NCBI GenBank assembly: GCA_934746645.1
Contig: CAKVFE010000001.1
Coordinates: forward strand, 682,001-746,000
Length of the DNA: 64,000 bases
Origin: an uncultured Clostridia bacterium
Lineage (GTDB): Bacteria; Bacillota; Clostridia; Christensenellales; UBA1242
Direction of reading: 5' to 3'
The notes under the pieces were generated by a model, which ran no database searches, was not told the DNA's origin, and worked only from the letters and a program-made list of their open reading frames with translations. This document shows, piece after piece, positions 1 through 8,656 of this stretch; the stretch's first letter is position 1; every line of letters begins with the position of its first letter. Position numbers and translations under genes: made by a program.

Positions 1-776
1 CAATATTGGTAAGAACTCCAAAAATGATTTATCATTATCTTAATATCACAATCAATGATATAGACAATTATGTCATCAGTCCAGACACTCCAGAATATAG
101 ACTAGGTATCTTTAATGATGGATATTTGGGTAGTAGTTCTGATTTGGGTACATACACCAATAGAGAAAAAGAAATCAACTGGTTGAGTAAGCAGACTGCA
201 CATCTTCCATTTGGTGGCGAAGTTATGACTGGAGAAATGTCCAATATAGAAAATTGTTTGGACGAGATGAACAAAATCAACTTGTCTTACCTTAACTACG
301 AATGGAACTATAACACGACCCAAACAAAATGGAACGAGACTTATTATACTAGTGAGTTGGGACAAGAAAGTTTGTATTATAATACTAAAGCAGTCAACTA
401 TATCCGTAACCATCTTGGATATAGATTGGTATTAGAAAATTGCAATATAAAAAGAGAAGATAATACCAATAATTATAGTATTAATATAGGTATAAAAAAT
501 ATTGGCTTTGGCAACTTAACTAGAGCAAAGCAAACTCAGCTTATTTTTATCAATACCCAAACATCTAATATAACCACATTTTATTGTAACGACTATGCTG
601 GTGGAGATATATCTTATAATCTAATTTCAGATATTGAGTCTGGCAATTATAAAGTATATTTAAAATTGTATAATGGGGTTTATAACTTCCAAACAAGATA
701 TGCTATACAACTAAGCAATGAAAATATTTTTGATACTACATTGCAAGCCAATCTATTGGGTACTATTAATATTTAA
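1..776 (+). CDS. DUF4874/DUF4832-type protein, C-terminal part (5' end outside window)
   Basis: The frame is open at the first base of the window, so this is the 3' part of a longer gene; no ribosome binding site precedes the first TTG or ATG. The 256 readable residues begin with VRTPKM and contain a YRLGIFNDGYLGS stretch, a REKEINWLSKQ segment and an SYLNYEWN segment. These resemble the C-terminal half of bacterial DUF4832 proteins, which usually follow a TIM-barrel-like DUF4874 domain in secreted or surface proteins. The last 110 residues look like an all-beta accessory domain. I recognise the family pattern only, so the molecular function is unknown. The gene ends in TAA and is followed by AT-rich spacer and a terminator. 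Confidence 0.6.
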   Translation, partial: ILVRTPKMIYHYLNITINDIDNYVISPDTPEYRLGIFNDGYLGSSSDLGTYTNREKEINWLSKQTAHLPFGGEVMTGEMSNIENCLDEMNKINLSYLNYEWNYNTTQTKWNETYYTSELGQESLYYNTKAVNYIRNHLGYRLVLENCNIKREDNTNNYSINIGIKNIGFGNLTRAKQTQLIFINTQTSNITTFYCNDYAGGDISYNLISDIESGNYKVYLKLYNGVYNFQTRYAIQLSNENIFDTTLQANLLGTINI

Positions 777-997
777 TTTTTAGTTGTGATTAAATTAAAA
801 ATTAATAAAAAGAAAAAAATATCTTATATTAATGCAAATATAAAAGTAAATATAATGGGATATAAAATAATAAGATATTAAACCAATAAATTTATTATAA
901 TAAATAAGATATATCTAAATATAGTTGTATTCTTAATTAAACTAAATAAGATATATCTTTAATTAAATAAACAATTTTCAAATTGTGTTATAAAAAG
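777..997. other. AT-rich spacer with a 16-bp direct repeat, no gene seen
   Basis: No ORF with a ribosome binding site is visible. The 16-bp sequence TAAATAAGATATATCT occurs at 901-916 and again at 943-958. The rest is low-complexity A/T. Confidence 0.5.
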
Positions 998-1035
998 AAA
1001 AAGACCTAAAATATTATTTTAAGTCTTTTTTATTT
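998..1035. terminator. bidirectional terminator
   Basis: AAAAAGAC (998-1005) and TAAAAT (1007-1012) pair with ATTTTA (1016-1021) and GTCTTTTT (1023-1030), with one mismatch. A/T tracts on both sides serve the + gene ending at 776 and the - gene ending at 1092. Confidence 0.75.
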
Positions 1036-1091
1036 TATTTAATTTTTTATATATTTATCTTTTGTTACTATAGATAAACAGTAGTTAACTA

Positions 1092-1403
1092 TTATTTGTT
1101 TTGCCAATCATTAGGATTGGTAGAAGCATTAACAGTTTGACCTGATAGGTGCTTTTTAGCTTTGTTAAAATATATAACAGCAGTAATCTCAAATGCTATA
1201 CCAAAAAATAAAAATATTAATGACATAATAGCTAAAATAGTATTTTCAAAAGAATTAAACTTCATAGCAAAACTTATAACTAATCCAGCAATAAGTAATA
1301 TAAGAGCAACTATTTGATATATAGTAGCATTACGACGAAGTTTGGTTATATATTCACGGCGTTTAGTTAAATATTCGATTTTTTTATCTTGTACATTAGG
1401 CAT
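1092..1403 (-). CDS. small two-helix membrane protein
   Basis: The 103-residue protein starts with a charged, Lys/Arg-rich stretch (KRREYITKLRRN, a likely short coiled or amphipathic segment). Two hydrophobic helices follow at about residues 29-47 and 54-75, then a short hydrophilic tail. Both ends are probably cytoplasmic. The start is supported by AAGGAG, read on the minus strand, 7 bases before the ATG. I do not recognise a family. It is monocistronic between a bidirectional terminator and the tRNA region. Confidence 0.65.
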   Translation of the reverse strand: MPNVQDKKIEYLTKRREYITKLRRNATIYQIVALILLIAGLVISFAMKFNSFENTILAIMSLIFLFFGIAFEITAVIYFNKAKKHLSGQTVNASTNPNDWQNK

Positions 1404-1584
1404 ATTTAGTATCTCCTTAATTTCAAAGAAAATTATACATTATTTTTTTATTATTTGCAATACTTAGTTTATTATTTAATTAAGTATAACTATTAATATG
1501 AAAAAGTGCAAACAAATATTAATTTTGTTTTTACGCATATTGTTATTTGTATATTGCTTTTGGTTGATTATTAATACTTAGTTA
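1404..1584. other. AT-rich spacer upstream of the small membrane gene
   Basis: This holds the minus-strand leader of the 103-residue membrane protein and no other convincing gene. The stretch 1695-1843 beyond the tRNA is likewise AT-rich spacer. Confidence 0.4.
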
Positions 1585-1614
1585 AAAAATAAAGGAAGTT
1601 GATAACTTCCTTTT
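1585..1614 (-). terminator. terminator of tRNA-Glu
   Basis: GGAAGTT (1594-1600) pairs perfectly with AACTTCC (1604-1610) around a 3-base loop. On the minus strand the stem is followed by TTTATTTTTT, directly downstream of the tRNA. Confidence 0.75.
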
Positions 1615-1619
1615 TATTA

Positions 1620-1694
1620 TGGTAGCCCTATGGGGAATCGAACCCCAGATTCCGCCGTGAGAGGGCGACGTCTTAACCGCTTGACCATAGGGCC
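1620..1694 (-). tRNA. tRNA-Glu, anticodon CTC
   Basis: The minus strand folds into a full cloverleaf. The acceptor GGCCCTA pairs with TAGGGCT (first pair G-T). The D-arm is GTC/GAC. The anticodon stem is TCGCC/GGCGG with the loop CTCTCAC, giving anticodon CTC (reads GAG). The T-arm is TGGGG TTCGATT CCCCA, the discriminator base is A, and the CCA end is encoded. This is the less common Glu isoacceptor; a TTC isoacceptor must exist elsewhere in the genome. It stands alone, with its own terminator. Confidence 0.93.
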
Positions 1695-1843
1695 ATAAAT
1701 TGACAATGATAGTATATATTAAAATTAACTAATTTGCAACATAATTTTTCAATTTGACTTTTCAATTTTTTCTATTAATGATAATATATAATTAAAGATA
1801 TGATTTTTATTTTAGTGTATCTTAAATTAAGGAGATTGATATT

Positions 1844-2377
1844 ATGTTAAAAAATAGTAAATCTATCAAATGGTTTAGTTTGATGTTTTATATGCTTGGA
1901 CTTGCTTGTCTAGGATTGTTGATTTATGAACTTGTTGTATTAAAGGGCAAGTATGATGAAAATTTGGCTAAGTTTATAGGACTTGGTGTTGGTGCATTTT
2001 CATTTTTGTTGATTGGTTTGACATTAAGTCCATTAAAGATGTTTAGTCGCAACAATGTTGTATTAATGACTGGTGTTGTGCTATGTGTTTTTGCAGGTGT
2101 TACTTTAGGTTTTATGACTTACAACTGCATTAAAGCTTTTGATATAAAAACTTTACTTATTTGTTTGGCTGTAGCTTTGGTTTCTGCAAGTTTTGGTGTG
2201 TATATGTTGAAAGTAGCAAAACAAGATATCAACATTGAAGCTAGAGATAAAAAAGAACAAAAACAAGCCGAACAAGAGAAAAAAGAAGAAAGAGCAAAAT
2301 TGACTAAGTGTCCATATTGTGGTTGCCGTATCACAGAAAAAGATTCTAAATGTCCTAATTGCAAAAGTAAAATATAA
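1844..2377 (+). CDS. four-helix membrane protein with C-terminal zinc ribbon
   Basis: The 177-residue protein has four hydrophobic helices (about residues 9-27, 41-61, 67-88 and 97-118). A highly charged Lys/Glu linker at 125-152 is followed by a C-terminal zinc ribbon, CPYCGCR...CPNCKSK. The soluble ribbon should be cytoplasmic. AAGGAG lies 10 bases before the ATG. The next gene starts 14 bases after the stop and also ends in a zinc ribbon, so the two form an operon. Ribbons of this type bind zinc and often mediate protein contacts. The substrate or partner is unknown. Confidence 0.7.
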   Translation: MLKNSKSIKWFSLMFYMLGLACLGLLIYELVVLKGKYDENLAKFIGLGVGAFSFLLIGLTLSPLKMFSRNNVVLMTGVVLCVFAGVTLGFMTYNCIKAFDIKTLLICLAVALVSASFGVYMLKVAKQDINIEARDKKEQKQAEQEKKEERAKLTKCPYCGCRITEKDSKCPNCKSKI

Positions 2378-2391
2378 TAGAGAGTAATACT

Positions 2392-2703
2392 ATGAATAAA
2401 TTATTTAATTTAATCCCTATGATGCTTGATGACTTTTTTGAAGATGCTTTTGATTATATAGGCATAATCATTGGTATTGTTATGGCGATTGTTGTCTTGG
2501 CTATTGTTATTACAGTTATTGTTGTTATAGTTAAACATAGTCGTAACATATCTACTCAAGCAGTAGAATATTATAAAAAAGTAAAAGACAAGATAACAGA
2601 AAATATTGAAGAAGATAAAAATAAACATAAATGCCCATATTGTGATACACAACTAAAAGAAACAGAAGACCGTTGCCCCAATTGTGGTGCAAGAAAAAAA
2701 TAG
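2392..2703 (+). CDS. single-pass membrane protein with C-terminal zinc ribbon
   Basis: The 103-residue protein has an acidic N-terminal stretch (DDFFEDAFD) and one long Ile/Val-rich transmembrane helix at about residues 22-48. A Lys/Glu-rich linker leads to a CPYCDTQ...CPNCGAR zinc ribbon. The start follows an AGAGAG sequence and is probably coupled to the upstream gene, whose zinc ribbon it shares. It looks like a simplified version of its neighbour. Function unknown. Confidence 0.65.
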   Translation: MNKLFNLIPMMLDDFFEDAFDYIGIIIGIVMAIVVLAIVITVIVVIVKHSRNISTQAVEYYKKVKDKITENIEEDKNKHKCPYCDTQLKETEDRCPNCGARKK

Positions 2704-2712
2704 TCGATATTG

Positions 2713-2758
2713 TTGAAAATCTAAAATCAAGAAAATTGAAAATCTAAAATTAAGAAAA
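2713..2758 (+). repeat. 23-bp tandem repeat, two copies
   Basis: TTGAAAATCTAAAATCAAG plus four A (2713-2735) is repeated head to tail at 2736-2758 with one C-to-T change. It lies between the stop codon and the terminator. Confidence 0.8.
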
Positions 2759-2759
2759 T

Positions 2760-2791
2760 AAAAAAGATGTAGGTTGTCTACATCTTTTTTT
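2760..2791. terminator. bidirectional terminator
   Basis: AAAAAAGATGTAG pairs with CTACATCTTTTTT around a 5-base loop. It separates the convergent zinc-ribbon operon (+) and the gene at 2809-3516 (-). Confidence 0.85.
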
Positions 2792-2808
2792 GTTAATAAT
2801 TTTGTTTA

Positions 2809-3516
2809 TTAATAATTGCCTTGAGATTTAATTAATACATTACCTATATAATTAAGAGCTCTATCGTGAGTATCATTAGTACCTGCAAAAACTTTTTTAG
2901 CTTCATTGTATAGGTCTTTTGCTTTATCAATATCATTAAGTCCAACAAATGCAAGTATTGCGTTGTAAATAACAACTGGATTTTCTTCAGCGTTGGCAAG
3001 CTTAGTAAGATTGATAACTTTAAGTCTATATTCGTCTAGCAGATTTTCTACTCCCAACATAAGTTCGTAGTCATCAGGGGATAGGGTAAGGTTGCTAGCG
3101 TCACTACTATAGTTTATTTCGTCATTAGACTTGTTGTGTTGAAGATATTTTAAAAGCAACGCTCCCAATACATCTTCACACGCTTTATAACAAAGTACTG
3201 CGTGGTCTATATCATTGACAATCTCAAAACATCTACCTGCAAGCAAACAAGATTTGGTTATTTGTTTTGGGTCTACAACTTTATAGATATCTTCTTTTAC
3301 TATATCTATAAGTTCTTCGCTGTGAGCTTTAAGCTCTTCAATTTGATTTTCATTAAAAGGATAATCTACGATACCACAACTTTGACAGTAGTCAAAACTG
3401 TGTGGATATGTTTCGGCTAATACAATGCTATCTTTATCCATAAGTGCAAGTATTTTGTCGTCAATGGACTCGTCAAATTGTATTAGTTCTTTGCCACAAA
3501 TATCGCATTTTGCCAT
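2809..3516 (-). CDS. zinc-finger protein with helical TPR-like body, DUF2225-like
   Basis: The start was moved to the MAKCDICG codon because AAGGAG lies 7 bases before it; this gives 235 residues. The N-terminus has CDIC (residues 3-6) and a CQSCG pair about 45 residues later, a four-cysteine zinc site. The following 170 residues are helical, with alternating amphipathic helices as in tetratricopeptide-like folds. Cys-pair spacing followed by a TPR-like part is reminiscent of DUF2225 proteins, but I am not certain. It is soluble and probably cytoplasmic. The gene lies 27 bases downstream of the glycyl-tRNA synthetase gene on the same strand and is probably cotranscribed. Confidence 0.6.
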   Translation of the reverse strand: MAKCDICGKELIQFDESIDDKILALMDKDSIVLAETYPHSFDYCQSCGIVDYPFNENQIEELKAHSEELIDIVKEDIYKVVDPKQITKSCLLAGRCFEIVNDIDHAVLCYKACEDVLGALLLKYLQHNKSNDEINYSSDASNLTLSPDDYELMLGVENLLDEYRLKVINLTKLANAEENPVVIYNAILAFVGLNDIDKAKDLYNEAKKVFAGTNDTHDRALNYIGNVLIKSQGNY

Positions 3517-3543
3517 AGTCTTATCTCCTTGCATTTTCAATAA

Positions 3544-4935
3544 TTAAAATTTGATTTTTTCTAATACATAAGGTACAACTTCGTCTACTTTAAGTCTGAT
3601 TTGTTCCATAGTATCTCTATCACGGATAGTAACAGTGTCATCTTCCATAGTGTCAAAGTCTACTGTTAGACAGAATGGAGTACCGATTTCGTCTTGTCTA
3701 CGATAACGCTTACCTATAGAACCTGCTTCATCATAAGTACACATAAAGTAGTTGGATAGTTTGTTGTAGATTTCTTTTGCTTTTTCACCTTGTTGTTTTT
3801 GAAGAGGTAATACAGCGACTTTGTATGCAGCTATTGCAGGGTGGAAGTGCATAACAACTCTTGTTTCGTTTTCAAGTTGTTCTTCATCATAAGCTTCACA
3901 CAATACTGCCAACATCAATCTATCTGCACCAATACTATATTCTACAACCCAAGGTACAAACTTTTCGTTGGTAAATGGGTCAAGGTAAAGCATTGACTTA
4001 CCACTATATTCTTGGTGACGACTTAAGTCGTGGTTGGTACGATTGTGGATACCATTAAGTTCTTGCCAACCCATAGGGTAGTAGTATTGAATATCACAAG
4101 CAGCTTTAGCATAGAAAGCCAATTTGTCGTGGTCTTTAAAACGCAAATGGTCTTTATTAAAACCTAAATCTAGTAAGAAGTTAAATGCTTTTTGTTTGTA
4201 CAATTCATAGAACTCGTGGTCTGTACCTTCTTTACAGAATAATTGGTGTTCCATTTGTTCAAATTCGATAGTACGGAAAATGAAGTTTCCGGGAGTAACT
4301 TCGTTACGGAAAGCTTTACCAATTTGGGCGATACCAAAAGGAACTTTTGCTCTCATACTGCGTTGTACATTTAAAAAGTTTACAAATTCGCCTTGTGCTG
4401 TTTCTGGACGAAGATAAATTTTGTTTTGGTTTTCGTCAGTAACACCTCTTGATGTTTCAAACATTAAGTTAAATTGTCTGATTGGTGTCCAGTTGTGTTG
4501 ACCACATTTTGGGCAGTTTATTTTGTGTTCGTCAATAAACTTTTCCATTTCTTCATTGGTCATTTTGTCTGGTACAACACCTTCGATATGGTGCTTTGCA
4601 CAATAATCTTCAATTAAGTTGTCGGCACGCTCACGAGTTTTACATTCTTTACAATCCATCTTTGGATCACTAAAACTTGCTGTATGACCACTAGCGTCCC
4701 ATACTCTACTATTCATAAGTATAGCGGCATCTACTCCAAATGAGTTGGTGTTTTCTTGTACAAACTTTTTCCACCATGCACGCTTAATGTTATTTTTAAT
4801 TTCGACACCTACTGGACCATAATCCCAAGTATTACCCATACCACCATATATTTCGCTACCTTGGAAGATAATACCTCTGTTTTTACATAAATTAACAACT
4901 TTGTCCATTGTTGCTTTTGTTTTTATTTCTGCCAT
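3544..4935 (-). CDS. glyQS: glycine--tRNA ligase, single-chain (alpha2) type
   Basis: This class II aminoacyl-tRNA synthetase charges tRNA-Gly using glycine and ATP. The protein opens with a catalytic-core signature (IYGGMGNTWDYGPVGVE). It has motif 2-like segments (RPETAQGEFVNF, FRNEVTPGNFIFRTIEFEQ), an ELNGIHNRTNHDLSRH segment, motif 3 (EYSIGADRLMLAVL), and a C-terminal anticodon-binding domain (AVLPLQ to VVPYVLEK). Two CxxC pairs (CKEC and CPKC) in the insertion may bind zinc. The start is MAEIK at 4935, preceded by AAGGAC; the longer frame adds 30 codons with no ribosome site. The 463-residue length fits the family. I see no T-box in the leader. Confidence 0.95.
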   Translation of the reverse strand: MAEIKTKATMDKVVNLCKNRGIIFQGSEIYGGMGNTWDYGPVGVEIKNNIKRAWWKKFVQENTNSFGVDAAILMNSRVWDASGHTASFSDPKMDCKECKTRERADNLIEDYCAKHHIEGVVPDKMTNEEMEKFIDEHKINCPKCGQHNWTPIRQFNLMFETSRGVTDENQNKIYLRPETAQGEFVNFLNVQRSMRAKVPFGIAQIGKAFRNEVTPGNFIFRTIEFEQMEHQLFCKEGTDHEFYELYKQKAFNFLLDLGFNKDHLRFKDHDKLAFYAKAACDIQYYYPMGWQELNGIHNRTNHDLSRHQEYSGKSMLYLDPFTNEKFVPWVVEYSIGADRLMLAVLCEAYDEEQLENETRVVMHFHPAIAAYKVAVLPLQKQQGEKAKEIYNKLSNYFMCTYDEAGSIGKRYRRQDEIGTPFCLTVDFDTMEDDTVTIRDRDTMEQIRLKVDEVVPYVLEKIKF

Positions 4936-5110
4936 ATATATTTTGTCCTTATAAAAATGTTTTTTATTTAAGCTTAACTTAAAATAATCTACATTTATTA
5001 TAACAACAACTTTAATTAATTTCAATTTTAATTAAGTTAAATTTATAATTTAATTTAATAAAGTTATTAAAATGCTATTATTTCGCAAATATTTTATGGT
5101 ATTATAAATA

Positions 5111-5119
5111 TGATATAAT
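5111..5119 (+). promoter_or_regulatory. extended -10 promoter for the P-type ATPase
   Basis: TGATATAAT is a consensus -10 with an upstream TG extension. No good -35 is present. It leaves a leader of about 100 bases containing a small TGCC-GTTA-GGCA hairpin at 5188-5199. Confidence 0.4.
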
Positions 5120-5225
5120 ATTATCAAAAGTCTAAAGAATGTGATGTTGTACATTATTTTCTAATGACTTATGTTTATTCAAGTATGTGCCGTTAGGCAT
5201 TGACGATAAGATAAAAAGGAGAGTT

Positions 5226-8183
5226 ATGGCTAAACAAACTAAGAAAGTTACAGACAATCAAGTTGTGGACAATCAGATAGCTTTAGATTTAAGCGAGTCA
5301 GCTACAAAGACTGTAGTAGATACAAAACCTGCTACAAAAACAACCAAAAAATCTGCAACTAAGTCTACCCCTAATAGTGAAAAATCTACACAAGCAAAAA
5401 TAGAAAAAGATGTAGAAACTACTAAAGAAGACAAAGCTCCAGCTTTAGATACAGTCCCTAGTCCTAAAACTAAAAAGACAAGTACTAAAAAAGCTAAAGT
5501 TGAAGAGTCAAAATCAGTATCAGATACTCCAACAATGGACACTAATATTGATAATGCTAAGTCTTCTAAAAAATCTTCTAAATCTAAAACTCAAGATGTT
5601 GTGGTAGAAACACAAAATATTGTTGAAGAAAATGTTGAAGATAAAAAGTCCAACAAAAAAGAAGATAAAGAAGATAAAAAACAAGAAGAAATAAGAAAAC
5701 CAAGAATACTTACTCCAGAAGAAGTACACCCACGACTAAAGAAAGAAAAAGAGAAAGAAGAAAAGCGTGCTAGAAAATCTAAAAAGAAAAAATTAGATTT
5801 GGAAAAGGTAGTAAGATTTACACCTAACACAAAGACTGGACTTACAGCTGAGCAGGTTAAACAAAGAACCAATGAAGGTCTAACCAATAGAGTTGAAGAC
5901 AAAAATGTTAAGACATATAGACGCATATTCTTTGGCAATATATTTACATTCTTTAACTTGTTGGTGTTTGGCGTAGCAGGTGCATTGATTGCTGTAGGTG
6001 CGTGGACCAACCTTATGTTCTTGGTTGTTACTATATGTAATATCACTATTGGTATTATTCAAGAGATAAGAGCTAAAAAGACTATTGAAAAAATAAGTTT
6101 GGTAAGTGCTCCGACTGCTTCTGTACTTAGAGATAGTTACAAACACGAAATATCTGTTAATGATGTTGTGCTTGATGATATAATTTATTTTTCTACAGGC
6201 AAACAGATATGTGCAGACTGCAAACTTTTGGAAGGCGAAGTAGAAGTCAACGAAAGTTTGTTGACCGGTGAAAGTGTTGCTATAAAGAAAAGAAAAGGCG
6301 ACATATTGTACTCAGGTAGCTTTATTGCTAGTGGTAAATGTACAGCGCTTGTTGAAAGAGTTGGCGAATTTAATTATACAGCCAAACTTTCTGCTAAAGC
6401 TAAAGAATACAAATCTGCTAAGAGCGAATTGTTGAAGAGTCTTAACTTAGTTATTCGTTGTATTGGTGCAGTTATTATTCCACTTGCAATACTTATGTAT
6501 TACAACAACTACCAACAATCAGGAGTTATAAGCGAAACAATAAAGAAGACAGCTGGTAGTATTATTGGTATGATACCAGCAGGAATGTTCTTGCTTACAA
6601 GTATGGCTTTGGCTGTTGGTGTTATGAAACTTGCTAAAAAGCGTACACTTGTACAAGACTTGTATAGTATAGAGATGCTTGCTCGTACTGATGTATTGTG
6701 CTTAGATAAGACTGGTACAATAACAGACGGCAGTATGAAAGTTAATTCGGTTATTCAGCTAACCAATGTCAACCATACAATCAATGATATTATGGGTAGT
6801 ATGTTGACAGCATTGGAAGACAATAACCAGACATCTAGAGCATTGGCAACTTACTTTGGTTATAGTAAAGAATTTACAAAACAAATTGTATTGCCATTTA
6901 GTAGTTCTAGAAAACTTAGTGCAGTAACATTTAAAAATGGTGAAACCTATGTGTTTGGTGCACCAGAATATGTATTAAAAGAGAAAAACCCAGATGTTGA
7001 CCCACTTGTTAAACAATATGCTTCAAAAGGATTTAGAGTTATATTACTTGCTAAGTGTGAAGGTACTTTGGAAGGAGATAAAGTTCCAGCCAAACGCACA
7101 CCAGTATGTATTATAGTTATTGAAGACCATATTAGAGAAGAAGCTGCAAAAACTATTAAGTGGTTTAAAGACAATGGTGTTCAAATCAAAATTATTAGTG
7201 GTGACAACCCAATTACTGTTAGTGAAGTAAGTAAGAGAGTTGGTGTTGAAAACGCTGAAAAGTTTATTAGCCTAGAAGGACTTACCGAACAACAAGTTGC
7301 AGAAGCTGCAGACAAATACACTGTATTTGGTAGAGTAAGCCCAGAACAAAAAATGTATCTAGTTAAAGCTTTAAAAGGTAAAGGACACAAAGTTGCTATG
7401 ACTGGCGATGGTGTCAATGATATCCTTGCCATGAAAGAATCTGATTGTAGTATTGCTATGGCAAGTGGTAGTGAAGCTACTAGAAATGTAAGTCACTTAG
7501 TATTGTTGGATAGCAACTTTGCAAGTATGCCAAGCGTAGTTGCTGAAGGTAGAAGAGTTATCAACAATATCCAAAAGAGTAGTTCGCTATTCTTGATGAA
7601 GACATTCTTTACTATTTTCTTATCAATATTCTGTTTGATAGTAAAGACACAATATCCATTTAATACCAACCAAATTATGATGTTGGAAACATTTGTAATT
7701 GGTGTCCCTGCATTCTTCTTGTCATTACAACCTAATAAAGAGAAGATACAAGGTAAATTCTTGTCCAACTTGATATGTAATAGTTTGCCGGGTGCAATTA
7801 TATTTACACTTAATGTTATAATATGTTTCTATTACAACAAATACGCATCTTATGCAGGCGAATATTACGAAACAATCGCAAGCTTGCTAGTAACAATGTC
7901 AGGATTATTGGTATTGTTTAAATTATGTAAACCATTTGATTTTTATAGAGCATTTATGTATATCGCTATGATATTCTGTTGTGTATTGGTTATGGCTGTT
8001 CCGTTCTTATACAAATTCTTTGGATATGCTAATATTTTAAATATGAGCTTTACCAACTGGTTGTTTATACTATGTCTAGTACAATTTAGTTATCCAGTGT
8101 ACGCTAATATTGTTAATATTATTAATAAGATTAGGTTTAGTGGAGAAAACAACAATCAAGTCAACAATACACCTAAATATTAA
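5226..8183 (+). CDS. P-type cation-transporting ATPase with long basic N-terminal tail
   Basis: This integral-membrane pump couples ATP hydrolysis to cation transport through a phospho-aspartate. The full motif set is present: LLTGES (347-350), DKTGT with phosphorylated D494, and TGDGVND (726-732). There are about ten membrane helices, including a C-terminal set. Overall it resembles the YoaB/CtpE group of P2-like ATPases, some of which have been linked to calcium, so the ion is uncertain. The first 200 or so residues are unusual: Lys/Ser/Thr/Glu-rich, low complexity and with no globular signature. The start at 5226 has AAAAAGGAG 5 bases upstream; an earlier in-frame ATG does not. It is monocistronic, with a terminator just after. 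Confidence 0.88.
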   Translation: MAKQTKKVTDNQVVDNQIALDLSESATKTVVDTKPATKTTKKSATKSTPNSEKSTQAKIEKDVETTKEDKAPALDTVPSPKTKKTSTKKAKVEESKSVSDTPTMDTNIDNAKSSKKSSKSKTQDVVVETQNIVEENVEDKKSNKKEDKEDKKQEEIRKPRILTPEEVHPRLKKEKEKEEKRARKSKKKKLDLEKVVRFTPNTKTGLTAEQVKQRTNEGLTNRVEDKNVKTYRRIFFGNIFTFFNLLVFGVAGALIAVGAWTNLMFLVVTICNITIGIIQEIRAKKTIEKISLVSAPTASVLRDSYKHEISVNDVVLDDIIYFSTGKQICADCKLLEGEVEVNESLLTGESVAIKKRKGDILYSGSFIASGKCTALVERVGEFNYTAKLSAKAKEYKSAKSELLKSLNLVIRCIGAVIIPLAILMYYNNYQQSGVISETIKKTAGSIIGMIPAGMFLLTSMALAVGVMKLAKKRTLVQDLYSIEMLARTDVLCLDKTGTITDGSMKVNSVIQLTNVNHTINDIMGSMLTALEDNNQTSRALATYFGYSKEFTKQIVLPFSSSRKLSAVTFKNGETYVFGAPEYVLKEKNPDVDPLVKQYASKGFRVILLAKCEGTLEGDKVPAKRTPVCIIVIEDHIREEAAKTIKWFKDNGVQIKIISGDNPITVSEVSKRVGVENAEKFISLEGLTEQQVAEAADKYTVFGRVSPEQKMYLVKALKGKGHKVAMTGDGVNDILAMKESDCSIAMASGSEATRNVSHLVLLDSNFASMPSVVAEGRRVINNIQKSSSLFLMKTFFTIFLSIFCLIVKTQYPFNTNQIMMLETFVIGVPAFFLSLQPNKEKIQGKFLSNLICNSLPGAIIFTLNVIICFYYNKYASYAGEYYETIASLLVTMSGLLVLFKLCKPFDFYRAFMYIAMIFCCVLVMAVPFLYKFFGYANILNMSFTNWLFILCLVQFSYPVYANIVNIINKIRFSGENNNQVNNTPKY

Positions 8184-8201
8184 AATTGAATGATAAAAAA
8201 T

Positions 8202-8230
8202 AAAAGCACTGGTTAGTCCAGTGCTTTTTT
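8202..8230 (+). terminator. terminator after P-type ATPase
   Basis: AAAAGCACTGG pairs perfectly with CCAGTGCTTTT around a 5-base loop, followed by T residues. Confidence 0.9.
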
Positions 8231-8384
8231 ATGCTTAATTATTGGTATTAGATTATTTATTATTTAGTTTGACTAAAACTAATTATAACTAATAATTACA
8301 AATAATTAAAAAATTAATTGATAGCATTATTAAAAATAATATTTCAATACTTGATTGTTTCGCTACTGATTAAATAAAACAAAA

Positions 8385-8488
8385 GCCACGAATAATCGTG
8401 GCATATATTAATATTTGTGTAGTGGTATTTAAACAAAAAAACAAACACCAAAGGTTGATAAGAAATAAATTTCTTCTTTGATGTTTGT
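8385..8488. repeat. two adjacent intergenic palindromes
   Basis: The first is GCCACGA-ATAA-TCGTGGC (8385-8402). The second spans 8441-8488: ACAAACA and CAAAG pair with CTTTG and TGTTTGT, with an inner AGAAAT/ATTTCT stem. Together they sit in a 470-bp spacer (8184-8656) that has no gene with a ribosome site. They may be remnants of a miniature element or structured RNA. Confidence 0.55.
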
Positions 8489-8621
8489 CTAATTAGTATA
8501 GCACAAAAATATATAAAAGTCAATAGTAAATTCGATTTTTGTATATATTGCACATAATATTTTTTATTGTTAATTATTGTTTTGTTTAACACAATATTAA
8601 TGTAGTTTTTTTTATTTAATA

Positions 8622-8650
8622 TTGAATAAGCTTTGTTGTTGTGGTATAAT
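8622..8650 (+). promoter_or_regulatory. promoter of leaderless kinase-like gene
   Basis: TTGAAT (8622-8627), a 17-base spacer, then TATAAT (8645-8650). The expected start of transcription falls on the ATG at 8657, and no Shine-Dalgarno sequence is present. Confidence 0.65.
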
Positions 8651-8656
8651 AAAAAT

